56,115 nt of DNA from Clostridiales bacterium (GTDB taxonomy: Bacteria; Bacillota; Clostridia; Christensenellales; Aristaeellaceae), in contig SFFH01000049.1 in the NCBI GenBank assembly GCA_004557905.1, positions 1 through 56,115 on the forward strand, read 5' to 3'. The position numbers were made by a program, and so were the translations under genes. Positions within the stretch are counted from its first letter, which is position 1, and each line of letters opens with the position of its first letter. This document shows positions 53,512 through 56,115 of this stretch, one piece after another. The notes under the pieces are model-generated. The model saw only the letters and a list, made by a program, of their open reading frames with translations, made no database searches and was not told the DNA's origin.

Positions 53512-54681
53512 ATGGCATACTATGACAGCTTTACCAAGAAACCCCAGAGCAAGCGCGACGACTGGCGCGACGACGAGCTGACCCGCCGCCCGGCGCGCGA
53601 CGGCGGCCGCGCCGCCGAGCCGGAGCACCGCTACGGTGAAAAGAAGAGCTACGGTGAACGAAAGCCCTACGGCGAGCGCCGCGAATATGGCGAGAAGAAG
53701 CCCTACGGCGAGCGCCGCGAGTACGGCGAGCGCAAGCCCTACGGGGAGCGCTGGGAATACGGTGAGAAGAAGCCCTACGGCGAGCGCCGCGAGTACGGCG
53801 AGAAGAAGCCCTTCGAGGATCGTCCGCAGCGCCCGTATGGCGAGAAGCCAGCTTTCGGCGGCCCGCGCCCGGAACGCAGGGACAGCCGTCCGGAGCGTCC
53901 GGTGCGGCAGGAGCGTCCGGCACCGGCGCCCATGACGCCGCCCACGGAGGAGCCGATGGAAAACAACCTGCTGGTGGGCCGCAACCCGATCCGCGAGGCG
54001 CTGCGCGCCGGCCGCGACATCGAAAAGCTGCTGGTCGCCCGGGGCGAATTGATCGGCTCGGCGCGCGAGATCGTGGCGATGGCGCGCGAGGCGAAGATCG
54101 TCGTGCAGGAGGTGGACCGCGTCCGCCTGGATCAGATGGCGCCCAACCACCAGGGCCTGATCGCCGTGGCGAGCGCGTACGCTTACAAGACCGTGGACGA
54201 TATGCTGGCGCTGGCGAAGGCGCGCGGCGAGGATCCGCTGCTGGTGATTCTGGACGGCGTGACCGATCCGCACAACCTGGGCGCGATCATCCGCAGCGCG
54301 GAGTGCGCGGGCGCGCACGGCGTGATCATCCCCGAGCGCCGCGCGGTGGGCCTGACCCCGGCGGCGGTGAAGGCCAGCGCGGGCGCGGTGGAATACCTGC
54401 CGGTGGCCCGGGAGGTCAATCTGAACCGCGTGATCGAGCGCCTGAAGAAGGAGGGCGTCTGGATCTACGGCACGGCGATGAACGGCGAGGACTACCGCCG
54501 CGTGAACTTCTCCGGCCCGGCGGCGCTCGTCATCGGCTCCGAGGGCGAGGGCATGTCCCGCCTGGTGGAGGAGAACTGCGACAAGATCGTCTCCCTGCCG
54601 ATGAAGGGCCATATCGACTCCCTGAATGCGTCCGTGGCGGCGGGCATCCTGCTCTACGCCGTGGCCGGAGCGAGGGCGTAA
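53512..54681 (+). CDS. rlmB: TrmH/SpoU-family 23S rRNA 2'-O-methyltransferase with repetitive N-terminus
   Basis: A 389-residue protein. Residues about 41-110 are degenerate repeats of YGERR/KEYGEKKPYGER, charged and disordered, probably RNA-binding; a Pro/Arg-rich linker follows to about 148. The rest is an RlmB-type enzyme: NNLLVGRNPIREALRAG (substrate-binding L30-like domain) and the knotted SpoU domain with LDGVTDPHNLGAIIRSAE, VIGSEGEGMSRLVEENCD and LPMKGHIDSLNASVAAGILLY, the SAM-binding motifs. It methylates a 23S rRNA guanosine (Gm2251 in E. coli). The repeats are unusual for the family. ATG 53512 follows GAAGGA. Confidence 0.93.
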   Translation: MAYYDSFTKKPQSKRDDWRDDELTRRPARDGGRAAEPEHRYGEKKSYGERKPYGERREYGEKKPYGERREYGERKPYGERWEYGEKKPYGERREYGEKKPFEDRPQRPYGEKPAFGGPRPERRDSRPERPVRQERPAPAPMTPPTEEPMENNLLVGRNPIREALRAGRDIEKLLVARGELIGSAREIVAMAREAKIVVQEVDRVRLDQMAPNHQGLIAVASAYAYKTVDDMLALAKARGEDPLLVILDGVTDPHNLGAIIRSAECAGAHGVIIPERRAVGLTPAAVKASAGAVEYLPVAREVNLNRVIERLKKEGVWIYGTAMNGEDYRRVNFSGPAALVIGSEGEGMSRLVEENCDKIVSLPMKGHIDSLNASVAAGILLYAVAGARA

Positions 54682-54684
54682 GCG

Positions 54685-55197
54685 ATGAAACCGCTGCTGC
54701 TGGTGGACGGCTACAACGTCATCGGCGCGTGGGACGTGCCCAGGGCGGAGCATCTGTCCATCGACGAGGCGCGTGAGCGGCTGGTGCATCTGGTCGCCGA
54801 TTACGCGGGCTACTCCGGCGAGGAGGTGATCGTCGTCTTCGACGGCCACTACACCGACCGGACGACCCGGTCCCGCTCGGTCGTGCACGGCGTGGAGGTG
54901 GTGTTCACCAAGCACGCCGAGAGCGCGGACAACTTCATCGAGGCGCAGTGCGAACAGGCGCCCAGATGGCGGCAGGTGCACGTGGTCACCAGTGACGCTG
55001 TCGAGCAGACGGTGACGATGGGCCGCGGCGCTGTGCGCATCTCCTCACGGGAGTTTCTCCTGCAGCTGACGCAGACCCGCGCAAGCGGACGCAAGCGCAT
55101 GAAGGAGGAAAAGATCTCGCGCGGGGACATCTTCTCCCGCCTGCCGCCGCATCAGCGGGAGATCTTCGACCGGATGCGCAAAGGGCTGGACGACTAA
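54685..55197 (+). CDS. Rae1/YacP-type NYN-domain ribonuclease
   Basis: A 170-residue PIN-like NYN nuclease with LLVDGYNVIGAW (Asp8), VVFDGHY and SADNFIEAQCE acidic sites and VTSDAVEQ. In B. subtilis Rae1 (YacP) cuts mRNA in the ribosomal A site. Three nt after the rlmB stop and 18 nt before sigH, in the standard gene order. Confidence 0.92.
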   Translation: MKPLLLVDGYNVIGAWDVPRAEHLSIDEARERLVHLVADYAGYSGEEVIVVFDGHYTDRTTRSRSVVHGVEVVFTKHAESADNFIEAQCEQAPRWRQVHVVTSDAVEQTVTMGRGAVRISSREFLLQLTQTRASGRKRMKEEKISRGDIFSRLPPHQREIFDRMRKGLDD

Positions 55198-55215
55198 CAC
55201 ACCCAGGAGGACGGA

Positions 55216-55755
55216 ATGTACAACGACTACGACGGCATGACCGACGAGGAGATCGCGCTGCTGGCCCAGCAGGGCGACGCCGACGCGTCGGAATACCTGC
55301 TCAACAAGTACAAAAACTTCGTTCGCTCCAAGGCGAGGTCCTACTTCCTGGTGGGCGCGGATCACGAGGACATCGTGCAGGAGGGCATGATCGGCCTGTT
55401 CAAGGCGTTCCGCGACTTCAAGCCGGACAAGCTCGCGTCGTTCCATGCGTTTGCCGAGCTGTGCGTAACCCGGCAGATCATCACCGCCGACCGCACGCTG
55501 ATGGACGTGATCACCGAGGGCCGCAGCGCCGATCCCGAGGAGCTGCTCATTGGCCAGGAGAGCTACGTCTCCATCGAGAGCCAGATCGACGAGGCGCTCT
55601 CCCCGCTCGAGCGCAGGGTGCTGGCGGCGTACCTGGACGGCAAGAGCTACCAGGAGATCGCGGTCATGCTCGGCCGCCACGTCAAGAGCATCGACAACGC
55701 GCTGCAAAGGGTGAAGCACAAGCTGGAAAAACTCATCCGCGAGCGCAATCACTGA
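55216..55755 (+). CDS. sigH: SigH-type RNA polymerase sigma factor with 27-residue internal deletion
   Basis: A 179-residue sigma factor. The N-terminal NFVRSKARSYFLVGADHEDI and VQEGMIGLFKAFRDF (regions 2.1-2.2) and the C-terminal YLDGKSYQEIAVMLGRHVKS with IDNALQRVKHKLE (region 4.2) closely match B. subtilis SigH (218 residues). However CVTRQIITA is joined directly to DRTLMDVI; the 27 residues normally between (region 2.4 end and 3.0, IKTATRQKH... in SigH) are absent in frame. Those residues contact the -10 element, so promoter recognition should be altered or lost. It could be a real variant or an 81-nt assembly deletion. AGGAGGAC precedes ATG 55216. Confidence 0.9.
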   Translation: MYNDYDGMTDEEIALLAQQGDADASEYLLNKYKNFVRSKARSYFLVGADHEDIVQEGMIGLFKAFRDFKPDKLASFHAFAELCVTRQIITADRTLMDVITEGRSADPEELLIGQESYVSIESQIDEALSPLERRVLAAYLDGKSYQEIAVMLGRHVKSIDNALQRVKHKLEKLIRERNH

Positions 55756-55800
55756 GGCGGTGCCGCGCCCCTTTTTCCCCTCAAAAATGTGCGCGGCGTA

Positions 55801-55829
55801 TTGACAATTCAAAGATATTTGGATAGAAT
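55801..55829 (+). promoter_or_regulatory. Promoter of tRNA-Gly and tuf
   Basis: TTGACA (55801-55806), TAGAAT (55824-55829), spacer 17 nt. Confidence 0.75.
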
Positions 55830-55860
55830 AATGGATGAATAAACCGGTTGACAGCCCCTT

Positions 55861-55934
55861 GCAGGTGTAGTTTAATGGCAGAACTTCAGCTTCCCAAGCT
55901 GATCGCGTGGGTTCGATTCCCATCACCTGCTCCA
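55861..55934 (+). tRNA. tRNA-Gly (anticodon CCC)
   Basis: Acceptor GCAGGTG pairs with CACCTGC, and the 3' TCCA is encoded. The anticodon stem TCAGC/GCTGA encloses the loop TTCCCAA, giving CCC, which reads GGG. The T arm is TGGGTTCGATTCCCA. It lies between sigH and tuf. Confidence 0.95.
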
Positions 55935-56001
55935 GAGCGACCACCGACAGTTCGGCGGGCGCAGAACAACTGTCAGCCGAAAAATCGAGGAGGTTATTCC
56001 A

Positions 56002-56115
56002 ATGGCGAAGCAAAAGTTTGAGCGCACGAAGCCGCACGTTAACATCGGCACGATCGGCCACGTTGACCACGGCAAGACCACCCTGACCGCGGCCATCACC
56101 ATGGTCCTGTCCACC
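56002..56115 (+). CDS. tuf: Elongation factor Tu, 5' part (cut by window end)
   Basis: The first 38 codons: AKQKFERTKPHVNIGTIGH then VDHGKTTLTAAIT, the N-terminus and P-loop (GHVDHGKT) of EF-Tu, the GTPase that delivers aminoacyl-tRNA. GAGGAGG precedes ATG 56002. The gene continues beyond the window. Confidence 0.97.
   Translation, partial: MAKQKFERTKPHVNIGTIGHVDHGKTTLTAAITMVLST

Noticed and set aside
55845..55876. TTGACA before and TTTAAT inside the tRNA as a second promoter
   Set aside because: The -10 would be inside the tRNA gene, and the promoter at 55801-55829 explains the transcript.

Overview
The window looks like part of the chromosome of a GC-rich, spore-forming-lineage Bacillota (class Clostridia; Christensenellales-like is my guess from gene content and dispersed repeats, not something I could test). 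Support comes from strong sigma-A promoters, AGGAGG-type ribosome binding sites, a CggR-type regulator upstream of glycolytic genes, Mini-RNase III, Rae1, a SigH-type sigma factor, CwlD, flavin-dependent ThyX and a type III glutamine synthetase. The sequence is mostly very GC-rich. The CRISPR-like locus at the left end, the membrane gene at 41.2-42.8 kb and the two toxin loci are visibly less so.

Layout. 0.1-2.1 kb: a mini CRISPR array of four repeats, a strongly structured non-coding interval, and a compact TnpB/Cas12-like RuvC nuclease, all readable on the minus strand. 2.2-6.1 kb: an SPFH protein without a normal 5' end, then a sulfur region (perfect sigma-A promoter, palindromic operator, 22-codon leader peptide ending Cys-Arg-Cys-Leu, collapsed metY remnant, cysK, cysteine-bearing Rrf2 regulator), then fucU. 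6.3-10.3 kb (minus): glycogen phosphorylase and MurA. 10.5-18.6 kb: cell-envelope genes (FHA protein, SEDS protein, PBP, solute-binding-like protein, large cysteine-repeat secreted protein with a frameshift). 18.8-23.5 kb: three overlapping paralogous polytopic membrane proteins. 23.5-27.7 kb: membrane protein and tmcAL (minus), then ackA, yceD (DUF177), rpmF. 27.9-31 kb: ROK regulator, MFS transporter, type I toxin-antitoxin locus, nicotinamidase-like hydrolase. 31.1-36 kb: cggR-pgk-tpiA-gpmI with a CggR-type operator. 36-38.6 kb: a second copy of the toxin-antitoxin locus, a SIMPL-domain protein and a second MurA. 39.2-44.5 kb: glnN with an internal deletion and frameshift, a foreign-looking membrane gene between 51-bp direct repeats, and a GtrII-like membrane protein. 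44.7-51.9 kb: secA, prfB, a DUF1461 protein, tsaD, a DnaA-box cluster inside a 14-bp inverted repeat, cwlD. 52.3-56.1 kb: mrnC-thyX-rlmB-rae1-sigH, tRNA-Gly(CCC) and the start of tuf.

The most unusual content is (1) the single-effector CRISPR locus, whose effector keeps the three RuvC acidic motifs but has no cysteines in the usual zinc-finger stretch and lies next to a nested-hairpin interval that could be its guide scaffold; (2) two copies of a convergent type I toxin-antitoxin module; (3) the DnaA-box cluster bounded by perfect inverted repeats; (4) the Cys-Arg-Cys leader peptide behind a palindromic operator; and (5) a recurring pattern of internal deletions in otherwise well conserved genes (metY, glnN, sigH), which is either real genome erosion or an assembly problem and should be settled with reads.

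Four families of dispersed palindromic repeats (called A, B, C here, plus the duplicated toxin module) occupy many intergenic gaps, usually directly after stop codons. All calls come from reading the sequence; no database search was run.
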